From the NCBI GenBank assembly GCA_020081605.1, contig JAHREC010000009.1, forward strand, positions 1,054,001 through 1,118,000: DNA of 64,000 nt, read 5' to 3'. Shown one piece after another: positions 46,923 through 58,462 of the stretch (positions within the stretch are counted from its first letter, which is position 1; each line of letters opens with the position of its first letter). A program made the translations under genes and the position numbers. The DNA comes from Albifimbria verrucaria (lineage: Eukaryota > Ascomycota > Sordariomycetes > Hypocreales > Stachybotryaceae). A model generated the notes under the pieces. The model saw nothing but the letters and a program-made list of their open reading frames with translations. It searched no databases and was not told the DNA's origin.

Positions 46923-48770
46923 GGCGTTTGCAGATGTGGAAATATTTGTTATCGGTTAGACGGGGTACCATAAGTATGTCAGGTGTAGGTCATGCTGCTA
47001 ATAGTAGACCTTGGATGTGAGAATCGCAGATGTATCTCTACAAAATGTCGCGAAAACAGTCTTGCTAGTTTTAATCGTTATGGTTTACCGGTTCCCAGTT
47101 TCTTTCTTGGCTATCAATCTTGGTGCTACCGTTGCGACTTTATTTTTCTTCGTCTTTCTTTTCTTTTTCTTAGAAATTTCGTATTTCAGTCGGATCTTAT
47201 TGGTATTCTGATAAATGGGGTAATGGTGTGGTCGACGATCACGACCGCGGTACGCACGTCCCCTATTGCTTTGCTTTGCTTGTTGCCCTCCTCCCTCCTT
47301 GAGACTTCTTACACAAACAGATAACAATATCTATAAAATTTGAAGTTTGAAGTCATTCAAGATTTATTGTACACACAAGGTTTCAAGCTGAGGTAGAGTA
47401 TCTAGGCTTGTCTTTCTCATCTCCTAAACTTGGGCCAGTCGTACCGTAGCTAGCCGTCTCGATAGACTATCTATCAAAAAGCAGGTGCTTCAACTGAAAT
47501 TCAGAGGATGACTAGCGTCAAATACTAATAGTCGTCCTCGGTGCATGGTGTTGGCTGCGATGTAATATGATAATAGCAAATATCTCCAACCTATCAAGAC
47601 CTCCCTGTATTTATGATTTATAGGTCTCTACTTTCGGTGCATGATGCCGAAGGTGCTGTGCTCCAAGCTGGTTCGAGATTTAGTAGGAAACTGGGGTTAA
47701 GCATATGCTCCACGCTGGGCCTTCATCTACAATACTATCTAGGTTAGTTTTTATTAAGCTTGGTGCATTGCTGCAATACGTAGCTAAACGAGCCTCGTAT
47801 GTATTGTATGAAGGGTTGGTGACTGGATGAATCTCGGACAGGCGCAGCGAAGGCAGGATCACCAAAATATCATAATTACGCGGGGCTGGCTGGTCAGACA
47901 AATTAACCATGTTTCCCGGACCAGCATGCCATAGAGGCTTCTAGTACGTTCATTTATCGGACCTTGACGTCATACAAACAATAATAAATTGAGTCTACAC
48001 CCTCTCTATACCTATCAACTCCAAGATTATCACATAGAGTTAGTGACTAGAGTGGTACGGAACTGAGACAGGTGAAGAGGTAACCAAGAATCTTCCTATG
48101 GCTGACCAAAATGGACCGACACAAGCCTAGATAGGATTGAGGATCAGCTGAGCATTGGTTTCAACTGTTTTAAGCCGTTCTAGCCGCAAGGCAGGCACCG
48201 ATGTATTTCCCGGTCCATCTGTGCATACTTAGCCTCGTCGTAAATAGACAAGATACTGCCTCATGTGTTCGAAAATGTCAAGAGTTGAAGAGTTATAGAC
48301 TCTAGTCGGAATTTTCCTCGTAAGGCTGAATAGGTTGTCACCAAGTTCGCCTCTTGATTATAGCTACGTTGATCCTCTTATTAGACCGGAATACAGTGGC
48401 TTATTCTCCTGACTTGCTTTTTTGTTTTCTTTGGGGCATGTTTCATAAATGAATCATGCCTATAATCAATTGGTTATTTGAGCTGCTTAATATCTATATT
48501 CCAATTGTAGGTCATTACTCATAGGCAATGTATCCCTCTCGGCAATGAACTATGAAACACAGGTGGCAGCACATTGTAGGAATAGGAAGGGGTGGTCTAT
48601 GTCTCGGCCCTACTTTTGTCCTTTGAGAATCGTCGAGTTTGAATCCGGGGTTGTCTGATTCTGGCCCCACGACCCATCTACTGAACGTAGCTATTACTCA
48701 TATTGTCTTATCACAGAATATACTACATGTGACCACCACGTATATTGTCTTACGACGGAGGCTGGTTAAA
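46923..48770. other. 1.8-kb gene-poor interval
   Basis: Pyrimidine-rich tract near 47,140-47,175. A minus-strand frame of 76 codons (47,680-47,910, starting MVNLSDQPAPRNYD) has an ATG but no family match; it may be chance. Nothing else supported. Confidence 0.45.
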
Positions 48771-48777
48771 TATAAAA
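48771..48777 (+). promoter_or_regulatory. TATA box of the 126-residue secreted protein gene
   Basis: TATAAAA at 123-129 bp before the ATG at 48900, followed by a CA/AT-rich leader (cactcaacgacttatatcag). Confidence 0.55.
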
Positions 48778-48899
48778 GAAAGCCGCCAGCTGGCACGAGA
48801 CAAAACTAGCTTACCTGCACTCAACGACTTATATCAGAATCTAGCAGCTCATCATCAATAACACAGAGAAACGAAATACTTCATTACATTATCTACAGT

Positions 48900-49439
48900 A
48901 TGAGGGCCACATTTATCGCTATGGTTTCCGGCGTTGCTGCCGTTATTGCCACACCTATTATAGGTGGCAAAACTGAAACTTTTGCTCGTCGACAGACAGA
49001 TACTTCAGATAATTTGTCGCCTGCGTTCGATGAGATCATCAAGGGCTGCGAGGAGGGTGTCGATAAAGAAGGTATGCTGGATCTTCTACTTACCACTATC
49101 CAAGATCTTATGCTCGGACTCTCGTTTACTAACGCATTTACCTAGGTTTCAACTTTTCAGACTGTATCGGCAACGCTTTACTTGTTCCTGGTCTCGAGCG
49201 CCGCCAAGGTGCCTTCGAGTCACTTAAAAAGCTCTCCAAAGAGACTCGTATGGCTATCAATGAGTGCGTTAAAACTTATGGCAGTGAGTATTCCTTCATA
49301 AAATTTCCCCAGTGACGCTAGGAAGAAGTTTAGGTATTCAATGGTTAAATATACTGACTGCGCTGCAGCTAGGTCCGAGAGTTTTAGGACCTGCTTACGT
49401 AAGATCCCAGAGCTTGCTAAGCCTAGCAGCAATGCCTAG
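48900..49439 (+). CDS. small secreted four-Cys protein, effector candidate
   Basis: Three exons with consistent phases: 48900-49071, 49146-49283 and 49369-49439; introns 49072-49145 and 49284-49368, the second with an ACTGAC branch just before GCTGCAG. The product is 126 residues. Residues 1-18 (MRATFIAMVSGVAAVIAT) are a signal peptide; ETFARRQ right after it fits a Kex2-type processing site. The mature part has four cysteines (KGCEEG, SDCIGN, NECVKT, RTCLRK), enough for two disulfides, and is otherwise Lys/Glu-rich. No known domain. The intron phases, TATA box and signal peptide make a real gene likely even though no homologue is recognised. If the second intron were not spliced to 49369, the frame would run into a long basic tail without cysteines. 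Confidence 0.7.
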
Positions 49440-50219
49440 AATCTGGCTTAGGCATACCAGAGCTATCTTGCGTACCGTGATCCCTACCTCGGACCTGTTC
49501 AAGATTGGTCGTGAGTATGTAGAAAAGGACATTCTGGCTGGTTGTTCTAAGAAGGATACAAGATATTTGGACTTGAAGCTTAGGTATAGGGCGTTGAGTA
49601 CGAATCTAGTTAAGCCCTTCATTAACAATACATCGGAACTTGGAGAATACATAGTCCCAATTCCCATAGAGATTAACTTTTGTGTCTGTCCTCTATTTGC
49701 GGAATGCTGTCTACTTCTGACATAGCGTAGACAAATGTAAGCTTTAGTCTGAGCTAATAAAGGTACGGTAGACAGAAAACAACGATCCCCATAAAGCCAT
49801 TGGTGACTCGGATATGCATCAAGTTAGAGGAAGATTTGGATTACATCAACAGAATGAGAAATACAACTAAGCGCCTTTATATGTGATCAGTCAATGATTG
49901 AAGAGCGGAGCATGTTTAGGAAACAAGTAGGACTTGAGACATTCTATTTTGCAGGACTGCATTTCACATAGTGGTTAGCATACTATTTGGGTATACTTGG
50001 AGATTTCTCATGTATTATCGAGCAGATAGACACTGGATCTCATATATTCCTCTCTTTCCGATGGGTTTGCTATAGCCTTCGAGGCATGTCCCGCTTTATC
50101 GTGATATTCTCCAGAGCTGACGTTATTATCCTAAAATAAACGCCCAACATCAAATTGTCCCGTTTGAATACCATAAAAATGATGGTTAGAAGTTTGTTAT
50201 TTCTCTATTCCCTAGGTAG
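49440..50219. other. intergenic between convergent genes
   Basis: 3' flanks of the small secreted protein gene (+) and the GH43 gene (-). Open frames across 49,312-49,725 are explained by intron and downstream sequence. Confidence 0.5.
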
Positions 50220-51958
50220 CTACACCGGGATAGACGTTTCGTAATCGACGAACTGAGCAACAGGCTCATATCTCCATCTCTGGAACTTACCAACTCCGCC
50301 TTCCGGACAATCTAGACCCTCACCAGCTCCATTGCAGGTTGCGTATACTCCAATCAAACCACCGATAAAAGTGCCGCTTCTTGCGCTGTCCAAATGACTG
50401 ATAAGCTTTGCAGGTGCAGTTCCTAGTTCAAGAATCTCTCCGTCACCGAGCGACGCACCGAGTACAAAACTCTCTTGGTCCCGGGCCTGGATATGAAGAC
50501 GGATTGACTCTGCCTCGAGCCAGTCAGGTGGCAGGCGGAAGGTTGATTGCGGCGGACTGAGTCTTCCGTGTGCACGAAAGCGCACAAACAGACCGGCCTC
50601 TTCGTTGCAAGGCTTGAGATAAGCCAAGGCGATTTCAACATGGTTCTCCTGAGCGAGGAAAGCGGTAGCGCCAGCTTCCTGGCCGACCTCCGTAGCCGAA
50701 AGTGAAACGTCGACGCTAAAGTTGAAGATCGTGTGCGTTTGTCTTCGGCTCACAAAAGATATACCTCGCTGGCCGGTAAGGGCGATATCGCCGTTGTAGG
50801 CCCCAGTAAGATTGCTCCTGCTGGGCGTGATCTCAAGACCGTCTTCAGTGAACTTGAAGTTTTCATATCTAGGGACGCGCCAATACACAAAGTGCTTGGG
50901 AATTGTCGACGAGGCGTCCCAGTCAAATTCGTCAGGATCGCTGTTGAACTGGCCGTCGCCCGGGACATCCCTAGTCTCCGCGGGCAATGGCCACGTCTCC
51001 ATCTCTCCCCGGACTGGGTCTGCAACTGGCCACTCACCCTCGTCCCATCTTGCGGGAGCCATGACTGCCTCACGACCCATTGGCATGTTGTCATACGCGA
51101 CTCCACTCCTGGATGAAAGGACAATGGCCCACCAATTGCCGCTGGTGTCATCAAAGAGATCTCCATGTCCCACTCGAGTGAAATACGCGTCTGTGTTTCG
51201 GTTTGTAAGAACGGGGTTTGCTGGATTGGCCTCGTATGGACCAGTGATGGATTTCGAACGGGCGATTGTGACGGCGTGATTTTGCGCAGTTCCACCTTCA
51301 GCAATCAACAGATAATAGTATCCGTCTTTCTTGTAGATATGTGGCCCCTCCGGCCATACGCCCCCTGTACCGTTCCATAGAGGGATGGCAGGTTGACTGA
51401 GCTCTCCTGTGTCCAGATCAAGTTCTTGGAGAACAACACCCTGGGTAGCGACATAGACCTTTCCATCATCATCCCAGAAGATATCAGGGTCAATTTTGTT
51501 GGGGTGGAAGATTAATGGGTCGCTCCATGCCTCATCACTGAGAGGGTCAGTGGAACGGAAGAGAACACCAAGACTACCATCGCCAAGATCTTCTAAAGTG
51601 GCGCTGTTGAGGATGTATTCGCAAATAACCCAGAACTCGTTATCGTGATACCGTATGGTGGGTGCCCATAGCCCATCTTGCTGCAGTGTAGTGTTCCAAG
51701 AGACCCCAGGCAGCTGGCTCTCTCGATTCCATACGTGGGAGATTAACCGCCAATTCTTGAGGTCTTTGGATGCGTAGACAGGAAGCCCAGGGAAGGCAAT
51801 AAAGGTCGATGTTACACAGTAGAAGGTATCGTCAACGCGAATACACGAGGGGTCAGAATGCCAGCCAGGAGCACAGGGTTGAAAAATGTCGAATTGGCCT
51901 GGGCTTGGGCTTGAAAGGCACATAGGAGGCCCAAAAAGGCGAGTCGAACGATTTCCAT
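50220..51958 (-). CDS. secreted glycoside hydrolase family 43 (beta-xylosidase/arabinofuranosidase type)
   Basis: Starts at 51958 with signal peptide MEIVRLAFLGLLCAFQAQAQ. After ANSTFFNPVL the frame changes at 51868-51869 (one C missing on the coding strand) and continues PGWHSDPSCIRVDDTFYCVT. That contains the GH43 catalytic base Asp (SDPSC). The pKa-modulating Asp is in KIDPDIFWDDDGKVY and the acid Glu in GGVWPEGPHIYKKDGYYYL. A second half with FSVDVSLSATEVGQEAGATA, GLFVRFRAHGRL and FIGGLIGVYATCNG fits the C-terminal beta-sandwich of fungal GH43 xylosidases. Corrected length 1,740 nt, 579 residues, normal for the group. It should release xylose or arabinose from plant hemicellulose outside the cell. 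Confidence 0.9.
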
Positions 51959-54873
51959 GCTAGCAACAGGAGCTATACTGCTGGTGCACCGACCTACGGC
52001 TTCAATAGAGTCAATGAACACCTCAAATGTACATTATATCTTGGTTCTCTATTTAGCCAGATTATAGCGGCTAAACTTAATCCTCACACAATGCAACCTG
52101 GCGTTCGGGCTCTGCAACGGAGGTTTTTTCTCCATTTTACTCCTCATTGAAGACGGTCAAGGAAAGGATTCACGGAGTGGGATGATGCATGCAGGTCAAC
52201 GATACAACCTTCCCCGCAAGCATCCCCGCACAATTCAACCGGTGGTTGATGCCCCGATCACAATGTCTGATGCTTTGGTTATTGTATTCCATTGGGCAAT
52301 GTGACGACAGGAACGCTCGGGTGTGCGATTTGTGTGGTGAGGTTAAAGTCAACGAGGTAGTAAACGTCTCTAGAAGATCACATGCTACCCCACAATTCAA
52401 GGCCAATTGCACGTCTTGAGGAGAAACTGGTCGAATCAGACCATTGGTTTCATGACAGCGTCTTCTCAAACAGCTACCCAGATATGCTATGATAGACTTT
52501 GTCTTGTTCTACCGTCAATTCTTGAATTAATGGATGTTTGTCATGTCGACGTATTTTTAGGTCCCATCATACTACTGCAAAACAACGTTATCATCCTGGC
52601 AAGTAGTTACGTTATGCTTTATTCACCACGTTATCTTTTATTCATCACGTTATCATCCTTGGTAGTGAGGGTTTCCCAGTTGGGACATATGAATCAGACA
52701 TCAAGTGTTATTTCAACTGAACAACTTCTAGAATGGGTTACCTGGTTGTTTGATAGTGTATTAGGATTGTGTTGATTTCAGTTACGAGTGAATGTAGATT
52801 GTCAAGTAGCCGCAATTGGGGCCGTGATGGGAATTGAACCACCAACCATACATAACCCGTGCGTGGCATAGCGCATGAGCTAGAGTGTGTACATAATTTC
52901 ATAGAGAAAAACGAGCCTTGTAAAGAACGTTTTTGAAATCAGCTTGAGCAGCGTATTGTATTGCTTTTGAATGACTTGGTTGTTTGTTCAATTCACAGTC
53001 ATGTCCAAACCCCAATGCAGGGAGGACTGCCATTTAGGGAAAATAGTCGATCCGCCAATGGACGCCACTGGAGCCGCTAATAGCGGGATGAAACCCCAGA
53101 AAACCCCTAGCAGCACTATAGTTGGTTAAGTCTGGGTCCCCGCGTGGGAAGAACGAATGTGTACAGAGCATTTCGCATGCCATGCGCCTCGCAGTTGGCA
53201 CAAAACAAAATATTAAAATGAAATAAATAGGTACTCTTAGCCAGAACGATGCATTCGGCTGAAGGATTATCCGAGGTTTTCCCTTTTTCTACCTGTGGAG
53301 TTTCGTGGGAGGCTCAGACAGTGCTCGCCAACTGGCGGTTGGAAAACCGACTGGCAGCAACCACATCCACACACATTCACGACTTCAACCTCGCGATGCG
53401 CACAAAGCATCGCATCAACACCAAAGAGGATCAATTTGGGATCGAAAACAAACTAAAGAACAAAAGAAAAAAATGTTTTGGGGCATTGCGGCAGCAGTAT
53501 ACCTCACCCATATGCGAATATCATAAAAAGGTGCCCCCGGCTTGCGGCTTGATCCTGCGTCAGGCATCGAAACCACCTCTACCTCCAGCCAGGCCCTCTC
53601 TGTATTAGTAGGGCTGGACGGAAGGAAGGGAAATCAGGGCCTGGTCCGGAGGCAGTAACCGTTTGACCATCCGAAGATGGAGGGCGGGTGATGCCAGCTT
53701 CGAACGTATCGGATCTTATAAAGCATTGTTCCTTGTGCACTTGGCTGTGCCAGCTGGCAGCCGCAGGTCACGTGGGTGAAGCGTGATTAACTTTTTCACT
53801 TGTTCCAGGTGATGAGAAGCGTTGCGTAGCAGTCATCTCGACGTGTTCTGGATACTCAGTCTGGACGCGAACAACAGCGTTGTCGTCGTCGTCGAGCGAT
53901 GTGTAGGGTTAAAAGGAGCACGTTTCCAACGCCTCCGCACTAGCACAGATAATGGGATTACTTTATAGAGTGCCCTAACCCTATTTCGTCAGCCTTTGTT
54001 ACATACTTCAAGCCGTATAATGTGCTTGACTGCAATGCTTTGTGGAGTCTATGCTCAAGTAGAATTTCACACGTATCCAACAAAGAAAGAATACAAAGAA
54101 AGGGTAACTAGGTAGGATCTAAATTAATAAATCTATAGGCAATTGTCCGGGAAAACCACCTATTTTCTGCGGTACCAATGGCGCTTATTCAAGTGTCTTG
54201 TAAAGTAAAAGACTCGGCAGGCGCTGTGTCGCCGAATTCATCCAGTACTTCTGGTCGCAGCAATATTTTCCACCCTGAGAAAGGGGTTCTATAGTATTAC
54301 AGGGATACTTAACTCGACCCCGAGGCTTACGATATTACTCGCAGGAACTCTTAAAGACGGTCCATATAATGAGCTCATTGCCTGCAACAGGCTAATCTGT
54401 TTCTCCGGGGCGTTGGTGTTACAGGCATGTTCGAGTTCGTAGCAGCGTACCCAAACAGTAAACTATATTGGAGCATGAAGGATTGTTATGCATCGCTCCC
54501 AAGGCATTTACAAAACGTGTCGGATATGGCCATATAGTGACCGGAACATTGTTCTGGTTAAAGATCATATGTGGCTTTCACTGTACAGTACGTAAATGAG
54601 TCTCAATAGTTGAACGATCCCTTGTGCAGGATGAGACAAAGAGACAGATTTATAAACAAGTAATATTGATAAAAGGGAGGAACGCCACTACAATACACTC
54701 AAGTCCACTAGAAGATGACATCACGTATTTATAACTGTTCGACCTATTGGTGAAAATTAATAGAAGACAATTCCACCATTCATCATTCTCAGGCATCTAT
54801 TCCTAACTCAGGAAGCTCGCCCTGGCGATGCAATGACCAAAACCGGCGTGTCATCATCTTCCTATCTTGGGGA
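51959..54873. other. 2.9-kb gene-poor interval
   Basis: GH43 promoter on the left, then no conserved gene. The interval contains a tRNA-like relic (52,830-52,882), a short direct repeat (caccacgttatcttttattcatcacgttatc split over 52,623-52,653) and an open frame at 53,249-53,608 without motif. Confidence 0.45.
52822..52890 (-). other. tRNA-like relic with A-box and B-box
   Basis: On the minus strand TAGCTCATGCG (52872-52882) resembles a Pol III A-box and GGTTCAATTCC (52830-52840) a B-box, 31 bp apart as in a tRNA gene. The T-stem and acceptor stem do not pair, so this is not a functional tRNA. It could be a decayed tRNA gene or a tRNA-derived SINE head. Confidence 0.35.
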
Positions 54874-55065
54874 TCAAGGTTTCGCTTCCTTATCTTTGAC
54901 AAACTGAACGTTGTGCCATGGCGCGTCTTTTGGCTTCTCGGCTTTCCAACGGTCCATTGGAGTTGTGTTTTTATAGTGGACACTACTCGAAGTATCTGAA
55001 AATGGCTCGGTCTGCGTTCTCTCGACCCTGGTCCAACCAACGGTTGTTTCCGGAGGAGAAGACAT
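54874..55065 (-). CDS. small hydrophilic hypothetical protein
   Basis: A 63-codon frame from ATG 55065 reads MSSPPETTVGWTRVERTQTE, is polar, and contains the plausible segment MDRWKAEKPKDAPWHNVQF. It ends at a stop at 54874; other frames continue a further 30 codons (FWSLHRQGELPELGIDA), so the true end may be elsewhere. No domain is recognised. Possible intact small gene or an exon of something larger. Confidence 0.3.
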   Translation of the reverse strand: MSSPPETTVGWTRVERTQTEPFSDTSSSVHYKNTTPMDRWKAEKPKDAPWHNVQFVKDKEAKP

Positions 55066-55382
55066 GAGACTTGCCCTTGCTATGGCTGAAGAACTTGCTG
55101 TTCTTTATTGCGTTAACTGACAAGGCCAAGAGCCACTTCAAGGTGAAATAAATGGGTAATCTTACACTTCTGGTGTAATATACCTGGCTAGGTGCGATCA
55201 AGCCGAACACGGGAGGCGAGATCAAATACTTTTTCTATTGTTGCTTGTGTTTTGCAGTCCGCTGGTTGGTGACTCGAGCCTTGCAATATCTGCTGGATTA
55301 TATAGTTTTCCATTTGCTCAATGAGTTTCAAGAGGGTTACTATCCGTGACATCTCGCTTTCGAGTGTGCTTGCCTATCGATA
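55066..55382. other. intergenic, no feature recognised
   Basis: Left flank of the GGCCAATT motif cluster; putative promoter of the small minus-strand hypothetical gene. Confidence 0.4.
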
Positions 55383-56292
55383 TTGGCCCATCAACACCTG
55401 CACTTCGCGGCATGACTGATGGAAGTAGCCTGCTGATCGGCGTACCCTAAGTCAGTCAGAATTGGCCCATACGATGGTACCAACCTAGAACCCGTGACTA
55501 GACTGCTTGTTGCAAGAGGCAATACGTTGTCAGAATTGGCCATTATGGTTGTTTTTGTTGGGAGGCCGACGGAATTGCTAATGGTTATTGGTGTACAGTA
55601 ATGGCCCTCGTGAGGCACCAGATGTCAAGCCGACAGAACACACCAGGAAATTGGCCCATAATGCTGACTATGAAATGTTTGCGCGGTGATAAACTATCGA
55701 GCAAACGAGCCGCTATAGAAATTGGCCAACTACTAGGCGTCTACACTGGACACGCATGTCTCATCAGCGCCACGATTGGGTTTCAACTTCTTGAAGACGC
55801 TTTGAATGCCAAGTGTCCTGTAGACAACTCGCGATTGAAATTGGCCATACCGCTCACTCGACCAGATTCATCCGAATTTGGCAAAACCGGATGGACGACT
55901 TGGGCAGGAAGCTTTGTGGATCAAAGGAGGATGGCGTTACAGGAATTGGCCAACGCTACAAGACCAAGTGTTAGTGGCCACAATAAACGGCCCAAATGGC
56001 GGGCGAGATCAGCCTCATGGATGAGTAAGTATTAGCAAGTACCTTATTCGTTAAGGAAAAGGGAAGTTGGGCGCGGTGGCGCAGGACTTGTCGGTGTTGG
56101 GGAACCCAATGGCTGTCGGAATCGGCCCAGAATCTGAACATAACATACAGATACATGGACCAGCGGCCACAGATTGGGCGTATCCCGGAGCCACCGAGGC
56201 TTTGCTGTGAGCGTTGTACCCTGTTGAGGCTGAGGTTTGTGTAGAATTACGGAAATGTTTACCTCGGCTTTGATAGGTCAGAGGAATTGGCC
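55383..56292 (-). repeat. cluster of nine GGCCAATT-type motifs
   Basis: On the plus strand (A)ATTGGCC occurs with TTGG (TCGG once) starting at 55383, 55462, 55536, 55651, 55722, 55841, 55946, 56122 and 56287. Eight are exact for ATTGGCC and the one at 56122 has one mismatch. On the minus strand the consensus is about TKGGCCAATTYC, which contains a CCAAT box. Spacing varies from 71 to 176 bp and flanks are not otherwise similar, so it is not a simple tandem repeat. The interval has no supported gene; a plus-strand frame of 144 codons at 55,601-56,035 (ATG start) crosses it. Confidence 0.7.
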
Positions 56293-56787
56293 CAAGATGC
56301 AACACACGGCTGGTGCGCTGTATTAAAACCCGGCCATTGGCTCTTCCACTCAACGGAAAAAATCCATTTCATTATCCTCTACGAGGACATCCCCTCTCTC
56401 CTCTGGAGCCTGTCTGGCGCACAGCAGAGGGTTTCCTTACGTGTAGGGTTGGTACAGTTTTCAACCATGCTCGACACACTATGCTAACTGAACCTCATAG
56501 GGTTTCCATTTGGCCATACTTTCCGACCAACACACGTCGACCGTACCCTGGGAAGCCTAAGGGCTCCGGCTTCCCAGTCAACTTCAATTGATATTTTATT
56601 GATTCGGTAGAGCAGCGGGGATCAGTCCCGCGTGCTCGCCATTCAAGAACGCGAATATGATCATTTTGTAAATCAATCGAGGTTCGGCAGCCCGCCCTGC
56701 CACCCGGGATGGGATCCACTCTGGTCGGATCCATTATTCGACGAGTTACTGCTGGGTGGTAGTGATCATGTGTGGTTGGAACTAGAT
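56293..56787. other. intergenic with a tRNA-like hairpin
   Basis: At 56,605-56,631 the sequence TCGGTAGAGCA plus a 5-bp GCGGG/CCCGC stem with 7-nt loop looks like a tRNA D-arm half and anticodon arm, but the remaining stems are missing and loop position 33 is A instead of U. The frame of the C2H2-like gene is open from about 56,632 but lacks an ATG until 56,788. Confidence 0.4.
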
Positions 56788-57387
56788 ATGCCGCAGGACA
56801 TCATTCTTTGTTCCAATCCATCTGCGTCTGCCCAGAGTCTCACTTCTTCCTCGCAATTGTTAACATCAGCGACATCCTCGTCAACTTTGTCTTCCGTTCC
56901 TGCTCAGCTTGAGCGGCCAATATCGCTACACACTAATTCATCCTTGCTCGATACTCGTGCGACTTCTCAAGCCCTCAAATGCAAATACTGCGATCGAAGG
57001 TTCTCTCATCAGCGTATGCAGACGCACCTGAAGCCACGTCGGAAAGGTGCACCGCCTCCGTGCAGTATACGATTTCCTTGTAACCGGCCCGAAGAGCCTG
57101 GATGCGAGAAGACCTTCATTCGGCTACGAGATAGGATGAGACACAGGTTGACGGTATGTGAACATGCCCGGAACAATGAAGCACCGCAGCCAGTCTTTCA
57201 GTGCCGCTGCGGGAAGAAAGCTAAGCGCTGGTATCTTCTCAAAAATCATCAGTCTACATGCCGCCCTCAACCTGCGTGCGCAAGTTCCTACATCTGTCAA
57301 TGCAATGCGACTTTTCAGGACTTCGCAACATTCGAGGCGCACCGCAAAACAGAGATGGGAACGCCCGGCCGTCCACCAAAGGCTTGA
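56788..57387 (+). CDS. C2H2-like zinc-finger protein
   Basis: From the first ATG (56788, MPQDIILCSNPSASAQSL) an intact frame gives 199 residues. A Ser/Thr-rich N-terminal part leads to CKYCDRRFSHQRMQTHLKPR (Cys-Cys-His with a long gap), then CNRPEEPGCEKTFIRLRDRM with RHRLTVCEH, then CRCGKKAKRWYLLKNHQSTC and CQCNATFQDFATFEAHRK. These are irregular C2H2/C2HC fingers, three or four in a row, typical of uncharacterised fungal finger proteins. The frame is open for 52 more codons upstream without ATG, so a 5' exon may be missing from this model. Probably a nuclear DNA- or protein-binding protein; target unknown. Confidence 0.65.
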   Translation: MPQDIILCSNPSASAQSLTSSSQLLTSATSSSTLSSVPAQLERPISLHTNSSLLDTRATSQALKCKYCDRRFSHQRMQTHLKPRRKGAPPPCSIRFPCNRPEEPGCEKTFIRLRDRMRHRLTVCEHARNNEAPQPVFQCRCGKKAKRWYLLKNHQSTCRPQPACASSYICQCNATFQDFATFEAHRKTEMGTPGRPPKA

Positions 57388-58462
57388 TCACATCAATGCT
57401 GATATGCAAAGAAGAATTACAATATCCACTTGTCGAATACTGAACCTTCAGTGCAGGATGCCCGGTGGTAGGGCTGCTGCAACGAACCTTTCATTGAATT
57501 CTAACGATCTGCCATTTCCACGGCCAGTGGCTGTTTAGCCCAGCAACTGCTGACTTTGGAAAGTATAGCACCTCGTGGTTCAGGAATGTAAACCAGCAAT
57601 TTTACATCACGAGGAATCTTATTATCATCATACATGGACCATAGCCATACGGCCATATTACTCCTGGTACTGTTCTAGGATCATTTCTATCCACCCTCCT
57701 ACCAAAAACGAACCAACAGAAAAAGAACAAAAAGAAAAGCCCACTGCCGAAGTTCTCACGGACAGGGCAGACTAGGTCTTTCCTGAATACCATGATATGT
57801 CAAAATATCCACGAAACTTTCCTGAATGCCATGATATGCCAAAATATCATCCAAACCCCTGTGCATGCAAATGCAGGATACAAGGAGGAACAGCAAATGA
57901 TGAGGGCCCTAGATACGGACACCACATGGGTGGTATGGCCAAAACCGGTATTATGCGACAGTGATGATCATAAAATTCTGGCAACCCAACTCTCTCCACT
58001 ACAGACGACGTTGTAGAGACTGGTGTGCTCAAGCGTTGGCGGGCGAGACATGGAACAACACCAAGTCAATTGCCCATGAGGCGGCATCTTGTCGAACACG
58101 TTGGTGGAGGATAATCTTACGGTTTCTTTTCGTTCATTATGGATTCATATCTTTAAGCCAGGTCGCAAACTGGAATTTGCCAAAGTACGGATTTATCTCA
58201 GGTCTTAGTCTGCCCTTTCTTTTTGGTGATGTAGCTGCTACTAGCGGTTATTTTCAGTGCAAGACCAGAAGAGGAAGGAAGACTGCTCGGATCAGAACTC
58301 TGCAGCAAAAGGTTCAAAGTGTGAAGATCTCATATCGAGAAATTTCCTTCAACCAAACAATGTCACTTTACATTCAAACACTCCTTTCTTTCATAATTAT
58401 CAATGGCCTATGCCCACATTGTTCTTCACGGTTTAAATCCCTTACTGTTTAAGATTTTTAGG
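57388..58462. other. intergenic with a 39-bp tandem duplication
   Basis: No gene supported. The frames at 57,575-57,775 (+) and 57,961-58,452 (+) have no motif. Confidence 0.45.
57779..57856. repeat. 39-bp direct tandem duplication
   Basis: Two adjacent copies (57779-57817 and 57818-57856) of TTTCCTGAATRCCATGATATG followed by a CAAAATATC-containing second half, differing at a few positions near A/G and C/T sites and at the 3' end. Confidence 0.85.

Noticed and set aside
47680..47910. A 76-codon minus-strand frame with ATG
   Set aside because: Looks somewhat protein-like but has no homology I recognise and lies in an otherwise empty interval; not enough to call.
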